64,000 nucleotides of DNA from Ophioderma brevispina (GCA_023653785.1 JAMKCH010012495.1:62001-126000); one strand, 5' to 3'. Positions 26,220 to 38,020 are shown, counted from the first letter of the stretch. A program made the numbers and translations. The notes: generated from the sequence alone by a model not told the origin.

Positions 26220-26650
26220 TCTTCTTCTGTTCCTGTTCTGCCCTGTTTTTTTATTCTGTTATTTCTTCATCCTCATCCTCTTTATGCTTTTCTTCTTTAC
26301 GTTTTCCTTTATCTCCTTCAATTTCTTCTTCTTTTTCTTCATCTACTTCTTCGTTTTTTTTATTTTTTTTCTTCGGTACCACCAAAAGTTAGGTTGATTC
26401 GATTTGTTGTTGAGTAATGACTGAGTCTTCTTCTTCGTCGTCTTCTTCTTCTTCGTCGTCGTCGTAGTCTGCTTGTTCTTCTTCGTCCTAGTCTGATTGT
26501 TCTTCTTCGTCCTAGTCTTCTTCTTCGGCGTCTTCTTCGTCTTCTTCGTCGTCATCATCGTCCCTTTCTTAGTTTCGTCTTCGTCGGCGTCTTCTTATTC
26601 TTGTTCATCTTCTCCTCCTGTTCCTTCTTCGTCATCGTCGTGTCATGTGA
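26220..26650 (+). repeat. TTC/TCG trinucleotide tract, copy A
   Basis: Mixed TTCTTCG and GTCGTC repeats present in all three copies of half 2. Opposite-strand frames give Lys/Thr/Arg-rich translations with no other support, so they are not annotated as genes. Confidence 0.9.
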
Positions 26651-27948
26651 TACAGGTCTAGTTTTGATTTGATTTTGAGTGAGGCCGTGTTTGCTTTCAC
26701 AGTGTCCTCATTTTTCAATAACCAGTTAGAAAAAGCAACTTCAAGTTCATCATATCTGGGTTAGTGGGTGCCCTGTAGCCGTCGGCTTGTTAAGGCATAT
26801 TAGATACGTCAATAAGCCTACTTAGGCTGCTAAATACAACAAGGTTACGTTTTTATTTGATATCCAACGAATACAACAGTTTTAGTTTACATAGCTGGAA
26901 TGCCTAGAGCTACGTATAGGTAAAGATTAATCAATATACGCTATATATAATGCATGTTAGATGCCTATAGATTTCAGGTGACCAAATATATTATTGAAAC
27001 GTTAATCTTGTTACCACTTCGCTAACGACACAATGATACGTGTAGCATTTACAGGATGCTCTCCTTTGTCAATGCAGCAAGACATGCCGTTGGCTTTATT
27101 TTGACAAACGCAATCAGATGGTCAACGGACTTAAAGCAAATGAAGCATTCCCTGAGCCAATTTTTAAAATATCGAGTGTAATGATTGAAGTATTTGGTTC
27201 TTTGTTTGTATTTAATTCCATGCTAGCCATGAAGGTATAAGCGGATAATGTTGCTGCGGCACAGTCAGGTTGCCTTTCAGCTTGCGCAGACAAGAAGTTG
27301 GTTGAAACGACAGAATCATTTGAACTGTTACGATGACGTTATAAAATATTCATATCACAACTGATTTACCTTACACCTTCGAGTAACTGTATGAAAAAGT
27401 ATCTTTAAATTTTTGAGTATACCCCTTTATAATTACTATTTAAATATGTGGTAACTCATGAAATTAAAAAAAAATCATTAAAAATCAGATTTTTGTGCAT
27501 GCCTGTAATAAGTATAGCTATCCTATCATATACCCTACAAGTGCTGAGACTGAAAGCAACTCAAAAAGGACAAAATCAAATGTTTCAGTCATTACTTTTC
27601 GTACGGACACTCACTTCAACACGTAATTTAATGGTGATTCTTATCTTTGAGCACTGTTATTTTCCTCCTTTTCTCTCAATTTTTCAGTTGCAAAACGATT
27701 AGGAGAAACCTACAGACGTATCTTTCACTAAAAACTATTTCTGCAAATTTAAAATATTTTGACCTTTTTGGGATAGTGTCTTTAAATCGCACAAACTCAA
27801 TGTCCAAATTATTGTTATTTTGTACTTAAGTTGGAAAATATGAGTTAATCTTTTTACCTGCACATACCGTGGTTATTTGAGTACGTCAAGGTCTTTCAAT
27901 CAGGATTGATATCTTATATAAATAAATCGGATAATCCACCTTTATAGG

Positions 27949-28254
27949 TGCTTGTTCTGATGTTTGTTCTGATATCTGTTTCTACTTGATATGAGAGGCT
28001 GGCACTTGCATACATGGACCACCAAATATCGTGGGAAACCAACTTGCGGTTTTGCAGCGCGACGCAACAATGCATAGTGCAATACCCTATTCACTACTTT
28101 GCTAATATTGATGATTAAAACGCCATTTTCCGTGAGTATCTGGGAAAGAAATGGGAGAGAATTAGAAAAATGCAGCTTTTTATCTGGTATCAAAATTGAT
28201 TTTACTTCCGGGTAAATCAGGGGTCCCAAAGACGATCGGAGCAAGCACCTTCAA
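27949..28254 (-). mobile_element. Interspersed repeat G, copy 2, with short TIRs
   Basis: The left end reads AGGTGCTTGTTCTGAT and the right end, on the other strand, AGGTGCTTGCTCCGAT: 14 of 16 positions match as an inverted pair, giving a unit of about 306 bp. The interior aligns with 4,622-4,965 in opposite orientation. No coding; a MITE is the natural reading. B2 lacks this stretch and C2 is rearranged here. Confidence 0.7.
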
Positions 28255-28664
28255 ACATTATTTTTTTTTATTTCTAATCACTCATCATTAAAGCATTTTA
28301 ATATATAAACTGCTATACAGAAAACACGCTAGGTCAAAAAACATAATTCTTGGGAGGATTTACGTATACTGATTATATGGGGATCTTAATTTCACAGGAG
28401 GTCAATGGCCAGACCTGCATTACAAAACAATTCAAACATAGCACACAATAGAATCACCTGTAGAAATATCTTAAATTTTTAGGTGAACCACGTGCACTTA
28501 ATGTATTCTTCACATGCTTGTGTGATCTGGAGGTCAAAGTCCTTAAGCGAAAGCACCCTATAACCCGATAACTGTGATTTATTCAGGACATTAGAAACAT
28601 ATATAAGAAGGTTCTCGATTTATTTATCTGCAGTGTTACCGCTTACGTTTTTCCTTTAAGTCTA

Positions 28665-28686
28665 CACCACCAACACCACCACCACC

Positions 28687-28736
<50 letters not shown>

Positions 28737-28788
28737 CATCATCATCATCATCATCATCATCATCTTCATCATCATCATCATCATCCTC
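28665..28788 (+). repeat. CAC/CAT microsatellite
   Basis: ACC repeats pass into CAT repeats. The matching place in B2 (45,521) holds TCATCA then GTAGTC repeats, and in C2 (58,797) a short CAT run. Confidence 0.95.
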
Positions 28789-29048
28789 CCCAGGTCAAAA
28801 TTCCAGTTGATCCCAGTTGAAAGTTGCTCCATTTTCCGTGACGGAACTATCTGGTTTCAACTGATTTTAACTGTTTGTAACTGGTCTTAACTGAGTTCAA
28901 CCGGTCAGAAAAAACCTAGTTGAAAATTGTTCCATTTTCCGTCACGGAATCAACCGATTCAACTGGATATTCAACTGGGATCAACTGGATTTCAACTGGT
29001 TCCAGTTGAAACCAGTTCACCTGGGATCAACTGTAATTTTGACCTGGG
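28789..29048. mobile_element. 260-bp MITE with CAACTGG subterminal motifs
   Basis: Inverted ends CCCAGGTCAAAATT and AATTTTGACCTGGG are perfect over 14 bp and continue as CCAGTTGATCCCAG against CTGGGATCAACTG. The interior is filled with direct and inverted copies of CAACTGG/CCAGTTG, and a block CCATTTTCCGTSACGGAA occurs twice, about 93 bp apart. CAT repeats flank both sides, and B2 and C2 lack the insert, so it landed in the microsatellite after the copies separated, or was lost from two. Superfamily unknown. Confidence 0.82.
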
Positions 29049-30797
29049 TCATCATCATCATCATCGTCGTCGTCACCGTCGTCGTCGTCACCATCACACT
29101 CAAGAGCTTCTTCATATGTATAGTCACGAAGAACTCTAGAAGGTTCTCAAAACATATCCAACACGGTTAGCCTACTTAAGTCCCATCATTTACTGTGTAA
29201 TGTTAAGTTTTTGAGGTCGATGTTGATATTTGTAATACCGATACAAACAAGGGTTGAACATTATAGACTATAATAGCGCGATATCTCCATTTAAATGACT
29301 GTGTCGGTGTAACAAAACTGAGATTCCATCTTAGGAGAGTGCACTAGCTACTATGTCAACATACACGGAATAAACAGTGGCCTTGTAGGCTAAAGTGCTG
29401 AAATAAATGGAGGACAGTGTTTTTTTTTATTTTTTTTTTTGACACGGGTACGGGTACCAGGACACATAATCATGCACAATATAGATCCTTAAGGCCAATA
29501 CCCTATTACTAATGTTATATGGTTGCCCTCAAAAGCGACCATAACCGTCTTTGCTCTGCTTCGCTCCCCTATTGCAAAATCAATTTGGTTATGACTAATA
29601 AATAAGACTGGGATCAACTTTAAATTCCCCAAAACACCTGAAAAACTGAACGCGTGAACTGCAACGATGTCAAGTAAATCACCAATGTAGCCTTGCCAAA
29701 TAGCCTTCTGTGAAATGCCTTTGATTGTTTATTCTAGACCAAACGGCGCGTCCCTTTCTGCCTGTAAATTATATAAAGCCAATCTTCATGGAAATTGACG
29801 AATTTTACTATGTCATGGGAGTCCATTATAGAATGAAAATCAGCGATAAAGACGAGAAGAACGTGACACAGTGTAGCCCGGAGAGTTAATAGAGTGACCA
29901 ACAGCTACCCCTTTGACCTTTATGTTGTCTTCTGGGGCTGCTACGTTCTACAGCTTTCCATGTATGATGTCATCATCTGGGAAGGTGTGTGCACGTATTG
30001 TATTTGAGGCTAAAATTCATTTCGAGAGAATGGCATAAATTCAGAAGGCAAAAAAACGTTTCATAATAAAGAACAATGTTAAACGGCCTTCAGTGTTTGA
30101 TTCTGCGGCAAAACCTGATAGTTGCAAAATGAAACACCATAAAATCACACGCCCATCATTGTTGTCGAGCTATTTTGGTACTACTCCCGTCCAAGGTTGT
30201 TTTAACTATAAATATTTTGCATGTCTTAAAAAAGGATTTTTAAAATTGTTGGACCCCGATTTATTATCAAAATGCACTGATAAATTTCGACTTTTTTTGT
30301 AAGTTTTTCTTGCTTTTTAGACTTGGAGTTGACATTCGTTTATCTTCCCAATTAATGAGTTCACAACAGCTTTTTTAGTGTCTTTCGTTGAGAATCCGGG
30401 TCCCTAAAACCCATGATTGTTTTCTACTTGGAATAATGTAACCTATTCCGGTGTCTTTAAGGTTTGGTTTTTTATCTATTATATCGGTAATTTCGGTTGG
30501 TCAAATACCTATTAGTAGTGAACAATCTTGAACAGATGGGAAATTGACTCGGCAGCTCTTTCTTCTTTTTAATGGATATTCAACGACATAGATTGTTAGC
30601 TATCTTGGCCTGATGTCGCTTAGACATGTTTATATTATAAGTAGAATGTGCGTTTTTGTTAATTGACCGTAAAGTACGAGACGGAATTAAAGTAATTTCA
30701 TTTACCATGTAAAATTTTACGGTGTTAACGCTGTTACGTAGCTTATAACAACACGATAAGTATTTTAACGTAAATGTTTATTTTTTATGTTCAAACT

Positions 30798-31419
30798 CCT
30801 CGTCCAACCAAGGGGCGGGGTGGTTACCCACCACCAAAAACCACCATCCCCGTCCCCCCCCCTAGTGCACTTCGCTTTGATGCCTAAATGCCAAAAACTT
30901 TCGTAAAGCTTCTAGTAATCGTTCTCACTCTCATCCGTTCCGGTCATTTTAAGCGAAAACAACATGGTGAAGGTAGCACCTTCACCGGGTTAGGGTAGCC
31001 GTCAAAGTCGAAGGTAGGGGGGGGGGTTGGTTTGCCACCCAGGATTATTTTATGGTGCATTTTCTGAAATATTATGCACTATGGCTCTGAACCTATGTTA
31101 TTAAAACTAGTCTTTGCCAACATTAGAGCTGAAACCGCATGAAATCCGATCTTCCTACGTTTTTTAGCGCAAAATCGGATTTTCCGCCTATTTTCTGTGG
31201 AAAATGCCATTTGCCGACTCGCGGATTGATGACGTCCATTGTGAACGCCATACTAGTATTTTGGTACTATTTTGGTATCAATGAAAGAGGAGGACCGTAC
31301 CCTTATCCACTGGTAGCAAATCATAAGCAATCGGTGCTTGATAACGAATTCCTCGAGGGGGTAACCCCCCCCCTGGTCGTGAACGTAGTTACAAAAACAA
31401 ACCGCTTGGTTGGACGAGG
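30798..31419. mobile_element. 622-bp MITE F2 (TIR CCTCGTCCAACCAAG)
   Basis: The left end CCTCGTCCAACCAAGGGG is mirrored by CCGCTTGGTTGGACGAGG at the right. Both ends have G or C tracts just inside. Its interior matches parts of 48,161-48,478 and 62,400-62,907, including GCAAAATCGGATTTT and CTGTGGAAAATGCCA. In A2 it lies at a different place relative to the duplicated block than in B2 and C2, so it is a separate insertion. The C2 copy is followed by GTTAAC, hinting at a TTAA target; here the flanks are not a clean duplication. No coding. Confidence 0.8.
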
Positions 31420-32599
31420 TCTTTCATTCATTTTCATTTCATCTTTATTCAGTACTGCACAGATTAAAATACATAAATCAGCACGAAATTGATAAAACAA
31501 TAGATTGAGAATAATTATTAGTATTGTTGCACAACTAAATTACCAGTTCAATTTGACACTTCGTAGATAAAGATTATAAACCATTGAGTACCAAGGTATC
31601 CCAAAAGGGCCTCTTATAAGGAGCTTTATTTCATTGGGCCCTCAAGTGAAAACCACAAATTGGACCAATAGACACTCCGGCAAGAAAAAAAAACCTTACA
31701 AAAACCAAGCACAACAAAACCAAAAATTAAAAATAGTTTCACTTACCAGTTTTGCACATGTATGTGATACCTGAAGGCAACCAAAAATGAGACATAATTA
31801 AATTAATAACACCAATACACTCATCTGCCAGGCTTGTTCACTCAGATTTTTTTGACTGCCATTTTGAATTGGAAAGACAATTTTCTTTCTGCTGATACCT
31901 TTTGGTAAGCAGTTTCCATTGTTGAATACCAGTATAAAAGAAAGAATTTCTAGCTTGGCCTTAAGTTCTTGGCAGAGTAAAGTGGTGTAGGCTACCCCTG
32001 GTAATGTATTTTAATGCAACTGTAGACACACGTTTTGAAATTGCAGCTTTAGATATTCCGGTGACATATCACATTGTATATTTTACAAAACCTGGTTTAA
32101 TTTTAGTTTAGTTACCCTATCCCTCACAATAACAAACCAATTTTGTCCCTTCTTTTGAACCCACATGGCTGGTGGGCGGCCAATTCTCAGATAACCTAAC
32201 AACTTAGTTTGGCATTGTTTGAAAGTCTGTTTTTTTTAAAAGGAGAGGATTGATGAAGCATTGAAAACCAAGCCGAACATGCATAATCAAAATGACATCG
32301 AATGGAGTGTGGAAACATAGGACTTTATCTGTTCTGCTATTAGACATCCCGCATACCTATACAACACTTTTAACCTAGAACCATCTTTTTTTAAGTAAGA
32401 ACTTCCCAAGCAACCTTTTCCATCAACAACCGTTACTGATACAATCCAAATTTTAACACAAGGACTTTGCATTCCTGAGTTGTTTCAGAGGTTTCCATCA
32501 CAGTTTTACATTGAAAAGATTTTACTTTTGCGATTTTTCGTTAGTACCAATACCATGCCTTCCTGTTTTCCCTAAATGCAAGATAATTTATTATCGATT

Positions 32600-33500
32600 A
32601 ACCATTGTCTACATGTCTCAAGTTCTTTACCATCTTAATAGCATCTATCAGGACTCTACCTGATTCCAGCAAGGCGCTGTCATCAGCGTAGAGCACGAGT
32701 TTGCAGTCAACGACTGCTGACCATATCATTGACTAGCAAGAAACAACTGGACCCGAATGCCTCCCCTGAGGGACCCCGCAAGACAGTGAGCGAATCCGAA
32801 TCACTTGATTCACATTAACAATTTTGTGTCCTGCCATTTAAATAAGATTTAACCATCCACTGATGAAACACCATTGTCCTGAAGCTTCCTTGCAGAGAAT
32901 AGACATGTTCACAGTTTCGAATGCTTCTGGGATCATAACATAACCATACCTGGGAATTACCATTAGACTTTGATTTTGGATGTAATCAGTTAGATGAACT
33001 CCGACAAGTGTCAGTGAGAACCCCTCCTCTTAAACCCAATTGAAAAACATATAGAATCTTATTTTCTTTCAAATAAAATTCCCAGTTGAATGTCACGTGC
33101 TTTTTTTTCCAGTATTTTTGAAGGCTACGCCATAAACTACTCACAGGTCGGTAATTAGCCGACCTCTGACCTCGACTAGTTTTTTTTAAATATGGTCTTA
33201 TCAACGTGCTAATTTAAATCCCTTGTAACACATTGATGTAAGAGAACATTGCACAATATGGGTTAGCGTTGATTTTTTTAGGCAAATCTGCACCATCTTT
33301 GAGAAATCTTGAAGGAATTCCATCAATCCCCGTGCTTTTTGTTTGGATTGAGTGAACTCAATTGCTTTAAAAATAAAATCACTCGACACAGAAGACAATT
33401 GGAAAACATAATTCTTGACGCCCAGATCTTTATCCAGAAAAGTTTGAGATTCCACACAAAATTTCCCCAGAGGTGCCGGCAGTTTGCTGACCAAAATGCT
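32600..33500 (-). pseudogene. CR1-like reverse transcriptase domain, broken
   Basis: This domain copies the element's RNA into DNA at the nicked target. In minus-strand order one sees ARGL and ARIRPYLKK-like text (33,360-33,190), RSANYRPVSSLW (about 33,165), a KENKILYVFQLG stretch (near 33,060), the primer-grip-side motif GVPQG (32,763-32,777) and the catalytic LYADDSALLESG with YADD at 32,680-32,691. The catalytic Asp pair is intact, but stops and frame changes separate the motifs. Downstream, short stretches such as CKLVLYADD and KVAWEV follow the usual C-terminal order. Family-level identification is firm; clade (CR1 versus L2) is less so. Confidence 0.88.
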
Positions 33501-33999
33501 AGCAACAGTGGTATAAAAGGTTGGATATAATTGGCACAGTTTTGAGTTAAAAATTTTTCACCATCTATTTCAAGGACAACACGAGACCTGCTCTTTTGGT
33601 TTTTGTTTCTATAAACCAGTGCTTTGAGATGCCTCCAAAACTGTTGTGGGTTAGATTTATTTTCTTTTTCCTTTTTTCCCTAAAAGCCTGACTTCCTCTT
33701 TATATCCCTTTGAATTCTATTGCGAATCTTACAATATTCTGTAAAAGAGCAGTTTTTTTTATGTTTTGTATCTTAGAGAGAGGTTTATCTCTTTCTTTAA
33801 TAGCATCAAGGATTCACTGGTCCTCCATGGTTCAGTTGCGGGCTTTTAATCTTACTCCTTAATTGGAGCAAGGGATCAATTATGTTGTGAAAAATAGTTT
33901 TAATACACTCCAAGCTCTGTCAACATCGCTACAATAACACATTTGACCAGTTGGCAGATGAAATAGCTGACAGCAGTGCCTCAACACAGAAATATTTTT

Positions 34000-34625
34000 T
34001 AAGGATCTATCCTGACGGTGTTGTGACCTTTGATCGGGGCATTTTGGCCAACTTTACGGGTACAATATATCAGCAGATGGTCACCAGCATTATTTATGTA
34101 CCAATTGTGCAATCCTGTTCTCTTATTATTGCACACAATATGATCGAGAGCACTAGATCTTGTTTTAGAGATTCTAAGTGGGTTCGTTAATCAAATTTTG
34201 GCAAGTCAAACATACACAACATGTCAAGAGAGTTCCTTAATCCCACCACTTTTCTGTGGTGCTAACATCAATTGAAATCACCAAGGATAATGACTTCACA
34301 ATCTGATCTAATTCTCGAAACAATATTTTTCAAAATGATCTACAAAGTCATTATCCTTAGGGGGATGGTAACACACACCAACATGATTGGTTTAGTTCTT
34401 GCAAGAGCAATTCAATTCACAGTGATTCAACATCTGAATCCTGCAAATCAGTTCTAACATTAAAAGCAAGAATATTTTTTATATGATACACACACCGACC
34501 GCCATTTCCGTCTCTGTCAGCTCTCAATACAGAGTACCCTTCTATCCCAATCTCAGAGTCTGTGACTGAGTTATCCAGCCATGTTCTGAGATAGCAATGA
34601 CAGAAGAGAAGATGACTGTGCAAAA
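34000..34625 (-). pseudogene. CR1-like APE endonuclease domain, broken
   Basis: This domain nicks target DNA to prime reverse transcription. Landmarks on the minus strand are TWLDNSVTDSEIGIEGYSV (near 34,580), RADRDGNGG, GVCYHPPKDNDF (near 34,370), ILGDFN with GDFN at 34,271-34,282 followed at once by a stop, and GDHLLI at about 34,070-34,085, where the family usually has SDH. These are the metal- and phosphate-binding motifs of APE-type LINE endonucleases. At least three frame breaks are present. Confidence 0.85.
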
Positions 34626-34854
34626 GCCTAAGTTATGAGATGTTTGGATTTTTTAATTGACCTTATATTAATGTGAATAAAATGTAATCCCTTCTTTTAA
34701 AAACAATCATATGAAATAGTTCACTGTTCATAGAGTGAGAGTATTTATGTGTGGAGTATTAGGAAGGTCGTCATATGGTTCACATGAATCTAAAAATGGC
34801 AAAGATCGGAGTGAACATTCATACATGTAACATTAAATTGGCTATTTCGGCCAC

Positions 34855-34985
34855 AATCCTATCATAGAAGTCATTTGATATTTCCGATGTACATCTGCAG
34901 TGGATCCATCTATCACAAGAGTCACATGATACCGCCCGGCTTGTTTTGATTACACCTTTGCCACAGTGGACACAGGGGTTGGGAT
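34855..34985 (-). pseudogene. PHD-like zinc finger of the CR1-like LINE
   Basis: On the minus strand an open stretch encodes NPCVHCGKGVIKTSR and then AVSCDSCDRWIHCRC, giving a C-x2-C-x12-C-x2-C-x4-H-x2-C pattern, followed by TSEISNDFYDRI. A PHD/RING-like finger just before the endonuclease is a known feature of many invertebrate CR1-group elements, where it is thought to bind chromatin or nucleic acid. Only the first part of the full C4HC3 pattern is readable before the frame decays. Confidence 0.75.
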
Positions 34986-36392
34986 GTATTGTGGACCAGG
35001 ATTGGTGGATATATCGCCTGCTAGGATAAGTAGCAAGGACAGTCTAGTTGAAAACTGGCTGCTTTGCGCCCACAATTGAAACAAGTGTAGTTCCTTTTAT
35101 TCAAGTTATTGATTGAAAGGCGGCCATATGGAATAGACAATAAGGGGGGTGAAATATTCTCGAGGTAGAGAGACGGGAGTTGTCCAATGCTCAGTAATAA
35201 AAGGATCATTGGATACGTTCTCAACAAGTACATGGATATTCTGTATCTTAGTGTATATACGCTATAATAGTAATCAAAATAAGCGTAGCATAGACCAGGG
35301 ACGAATAAACGAGTTTGTAGCATTTTGAAAACCCAACGTAGTTCAATGTACTTACGGCTTAAGTTACGCAAGTAGCGTTGTGGGGGGGGGGACAAGGGTG
35401 AGAGAAAAGTTTATATAGCAGTTAAAAAACACTAGGCAGTAGGTGCTTAATTGGCGTGGGAAAATAGTTTCATCCAAAAAAAATTGATCACGGAAGAGAG
35501 ATGCTGTTGTCAAAGAACAAAATAATCCATGGTGAATTTTCTGGAAAAATGTATGAAGAGCTCCTCCACTTTGAAAACAGTAGTCACCCTTAAGGCAAAA
35601 TAATAGCGAGTCTGGGGGTTGAGCCGGATTCAAACAGCTTGAGAGATTCACCAGAGCTCAGTGGTAATCACAAATTTGTGAAAAAGATCATTATTCCTGA
35701 TATTCAAAACTCACAAACGTTCTCTAGAAGACAGACTGAAAGACGACAGTACCTTCACAGTGGACCAAAAACGATGGTCAAAAAAGCACATCAAAACATA
35801 AACAGAAAAAACGTGCCGGCAACAGAAGCCTACACCCCTCCTACTACTACGCTAGTAAGATGGGTTATTATTTTCATTGCAAATAATCCACCGTTTGAAA
35901 GTTCGTGTTTGTTTGTTTGATATTTATTTTATTTATTTTACCAGATATTTTAATTACTGTAATCTAAAAACAAATGATTCCTTCTGTCATTGAACTTTAA
36001 TACTTTGAGATTGAGTATAATTATATTAGAGATAAGGATTGAGCGAGATACAACATCTAGTTTGTTTTGGTTTGCGTTGACCGACACAATCAGCTAAACC
36101 TTATATACAAGAGGATGGAAGAGATAGAATAGTATGGGTTAAGAGAAAACATAAAGACACTTACAAAATACACAAAACGGGTTGATACAGCGTCGACTTA
36201 CCGCTTTTGTCTTATCCTATGAGCCGTATGACATGTAGCAGTGTATTTGTTTGTGTATCTGCCAATAGCTTTTAGTGAAAGAAAAAACGTAACCAACGGT
36301 GTTGTTGACATCTAGACTTTATATGAAGAAATAAGGAAAAAGGTGTGTTAGCATGCTGTTGTTCTGTTCACATATTCGACCTATTGACTTAA

Positions 36393-36645
36393 AAGACCGG
36401 ACATTTCCAGAAAGAAGCGCCCACGTTTTTTTCGAACCCTGGTTTTATGCATATTTAAAAAAAATGCTTACAATGTATTAGATCATGTAATAAGCCGAAA
36501 TACGCCGTCTTTATTTAATATGATGATGATTTAGTCATTTTGTCATGCACCGAAAGCAACTCAAAGCATGGTTTTCTATAGGCGAGGAGACGAGCAGGCA
36601 AGTCAAAACAAGATCTTGGGGTTTTCATTTGTACTTGTTGTCGCT
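36393..36645 (-). mobile_element. TTAA-2 MITE in the A2-B1 spacer
   Basis: TTAA at 36,389-36,392 precedes AAGACCGGACATTTCCAG. The body then follows, in reverse, the copy at 40,002-40,234: AAAGAAGCGCC, AATGTATTAGATCA, ATGGTTTTCTATAG and CAAAACAAGATCTTGGGG. The far end has decayed (TCGCTAAAC for CACTTTAA). C2 at 62,214 has the same left end, AGAGGACATGAGG then ATTCCAGAAAGAAG, at the same place, so this insertion predates the duplication. Confidence 0.75.
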
Positions 36646-36689
36646 AAACCTTCTAAACGTTTTCGGTAGGTGGTTACGACCGATCCAGT

Positions 36690-36965
36690 GCATTGATGAG
36701 ACAATTCGTATCCTCAAAAACCTCCAGGTCAACTTTAAAAAGTATCTACTTATGACGTTAGAAGAACACCGATATCATTGACGTCGCGTTTTTCTTGATA
36801 CCTCAATTGATTCCCTTCGTGATTCTCTGGGTTATGAACAATATTAGTGTCACCATTTATTTCGCAGACCAACTCTGTTATGGCTGCCGCACAGCGCCTT
36901 GAGCACGTTCACGTGGATATGTCGCGCCTGTTAAAAAATTTCCAATATTATTATTATTATTATGT
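36690..36965 (+). mobile_element. LINE 3' end with GCGCC hairpin and ATT tail
   Basis: A short LINE C-terminal trace (VNFKKYLLMT) is followed by a 3' untranslated end: CAGCGCCTTGAGCACG, TCGCGCC, TTTCCAATATT and then ATT repeats to 36,963. A GCGC stem followed by an ATT tail is the usual 3' end of L2/CR1-group LINEs and the SINEs that use them. The element is 5'-truncated to about 270 bp. Confidence 0.65.
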
Positions 36966-37069
36966 TTGTGTACGTAAGGGGACAATCGGGGTAGAATTAG
37001 GGGCACATCAGTAAATCTAATCACTAATGTGTCTTATTAACTGAATCCATAGGACTCGTTCTCATTTGA

Positions 37070-37458
37070 TATTTAAAACCACAAAGGTCACGAGGCGGGT
37101 GAAAAGTGAAATGATGATGAGGTTTGGAAAGAGTGTGGATGCGGTGGGGAATCAAATCCAGCGTCCGTTTTCTTGTGTTAAAACTCCATAGTCTACTGAA
37201 TAACTTACTCTGGAGTTCTTATTTGGGCTTAATCATTTCATATAAGGGCCAATGTTTATTCCTAACGTCTCTAGAGAAAAATGACTACCAATCTGACGAT
37301 CACAGCAATTTCCCCCCAAAACAAGGCAGGGATCCGCTCCGTGCAAAAAATGCAGTTAAGAGACGTTAGAGATATAATAGCTTTACAGCCATGCAAAAGT
37401 ATCATTTTTTTTTCAATCTTAAGGGCACTCTATTTTGCAAATGTGCCAGAGTCTCTTT
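37070..37458 (-). mobile_element. TTAA-1 MITE, old copy split by a smaller element
   Basis: The order AACCACAAAGG, GTGTGGATGCGGTG, CTTGTGTTAAAAC, CTTAATCATTTCATATAAGGGC, ACAGCCATGCAAAAG and CAAATGTGCCAGAGTCTCT follows the TTAA-1 copy at 42,296-42,812. The right end abuts TTTAAAATGG. The left end is not found. The 108-bp element at 37,262-37,369 interrupts it. Confidence 0.7.
37262..37369. mobile_element. 108-bp element nested in a TTAA-1 MITE
   Basis: It starts CTAACGTCTCTAGAGAAAAA and ends AGTTAAGAGACGTTAG, an inverted match over the outer 11 bases (CTAACGTCTCT). Sequence on each side continues the TTAA-1 MITE without it. Its left end recurs at 13,096 and, as TTAACGTCTCTAGAGG, at 62,908. 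This is a very small DNA element with no coding capacity. Confidence 0.65.
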
Positions 37459-38020
37459 TAAAATGGATTGAGCAACAAGCTTTTAAGGCCATAGAATCGA
37501 GAATTTTAAGCCTACGTATCCGAATTTGTATTAAAAAGTACATGACCGACATATCTACAGCGGTCAATTTCTATTATCGAAAGTCGGCTTTAAATACAAT
37601 TAATTCAGTTATTTTGGAAAAAAAAAGTTTGAAAAAGTACACCATTTAAGAAAGTGTCATTCAACTAATGCGGTAGCTTTATATCTGTTGGAATGGTAGC
37701 AATTCTCTTATATGAGTTTATAAAAATATCAATCTGTTAATAAATAAATAAATGTGATGCAAAATGGCACATATCATCAAATCATAGTATTCCTACCTTT
37801 GCTTATACTGTATTGCTAGTTGCAATTAAGTTTTAAACAAGGTCGTTATGATTCGCATTGCCGGACTACGTTTGTTTAATTATGAAAATTAAAATCGTTG
37901 ACAAAACAAAGCAGAAGAAAAGTTACATCTGTGATAATTAAATTAGTTAAGATCGTGTCCAAATCGTGGTTTAAGTTTACTGTCATCAGTTTATACTGTT
38001 ATGTCCCTGCCACCACGTGA

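Larger units (their letters stand above)
31420..35400 (-). mobile_element. CR1-like LINE, nearly full span, decayed
   Basis: Read on the minus strand, the domains come in the order expected of a CR1-group element: PHD-like finger (about 34,985-34,860), APE endonuclease (34,620-34,000), linker, reverse transcriptase (33,500-32,600), C-terminal region, and a 3' end at 31,420-31,460 where AATAAAGATGAAATG runs into GAAAT/GAATG repeats. Frameshifts and stops break every domain, so it is inactive. The stretch 35,000-35,400 stays open and may be the upstream part of the ORF; the exact 5' end is unclear. The 3' tail abuts MITE F2 directly. It is absent at the matching place in B2 and C2. Confidence 0.88.
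25165..36392 (+). repeat. Duplicated block copy A2 (half 2 only, interrupted)
   Basis: 25,165-30,797 and 35,880-36,392 align in order with B2 (42,936-48,160) and C2 (53,235-62,250). Anchors include GTGTTTCACGCAATGTATA (25,900; 43,650), GTGATACAGGTCTA (26,648; 44,373; 57,019), GCCATGAAGGTATAAGCGG (27,228; 57,667) and TAGATCCTTAAGGCCAATAC (29,482; 45,985; 59,656). Between 30,798 and about 35,880 a MITE and a CR1-like LINE are inserted. Half 1, present in B and C, is absent; the block begins right after the LINE tail at 25.1 kb. No coding is seen. Identity to B2 looks about 93-95% by eye. Confidence 0.9.

Noticed and set aside
26343..26558. Lys/Thr-rich frame and its counterparts at 44,155 and 56,822 on the minus strand
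   Set aside because: Translations of TTC/TCG repeats present in all three block copies; frames are not preserved between copies.
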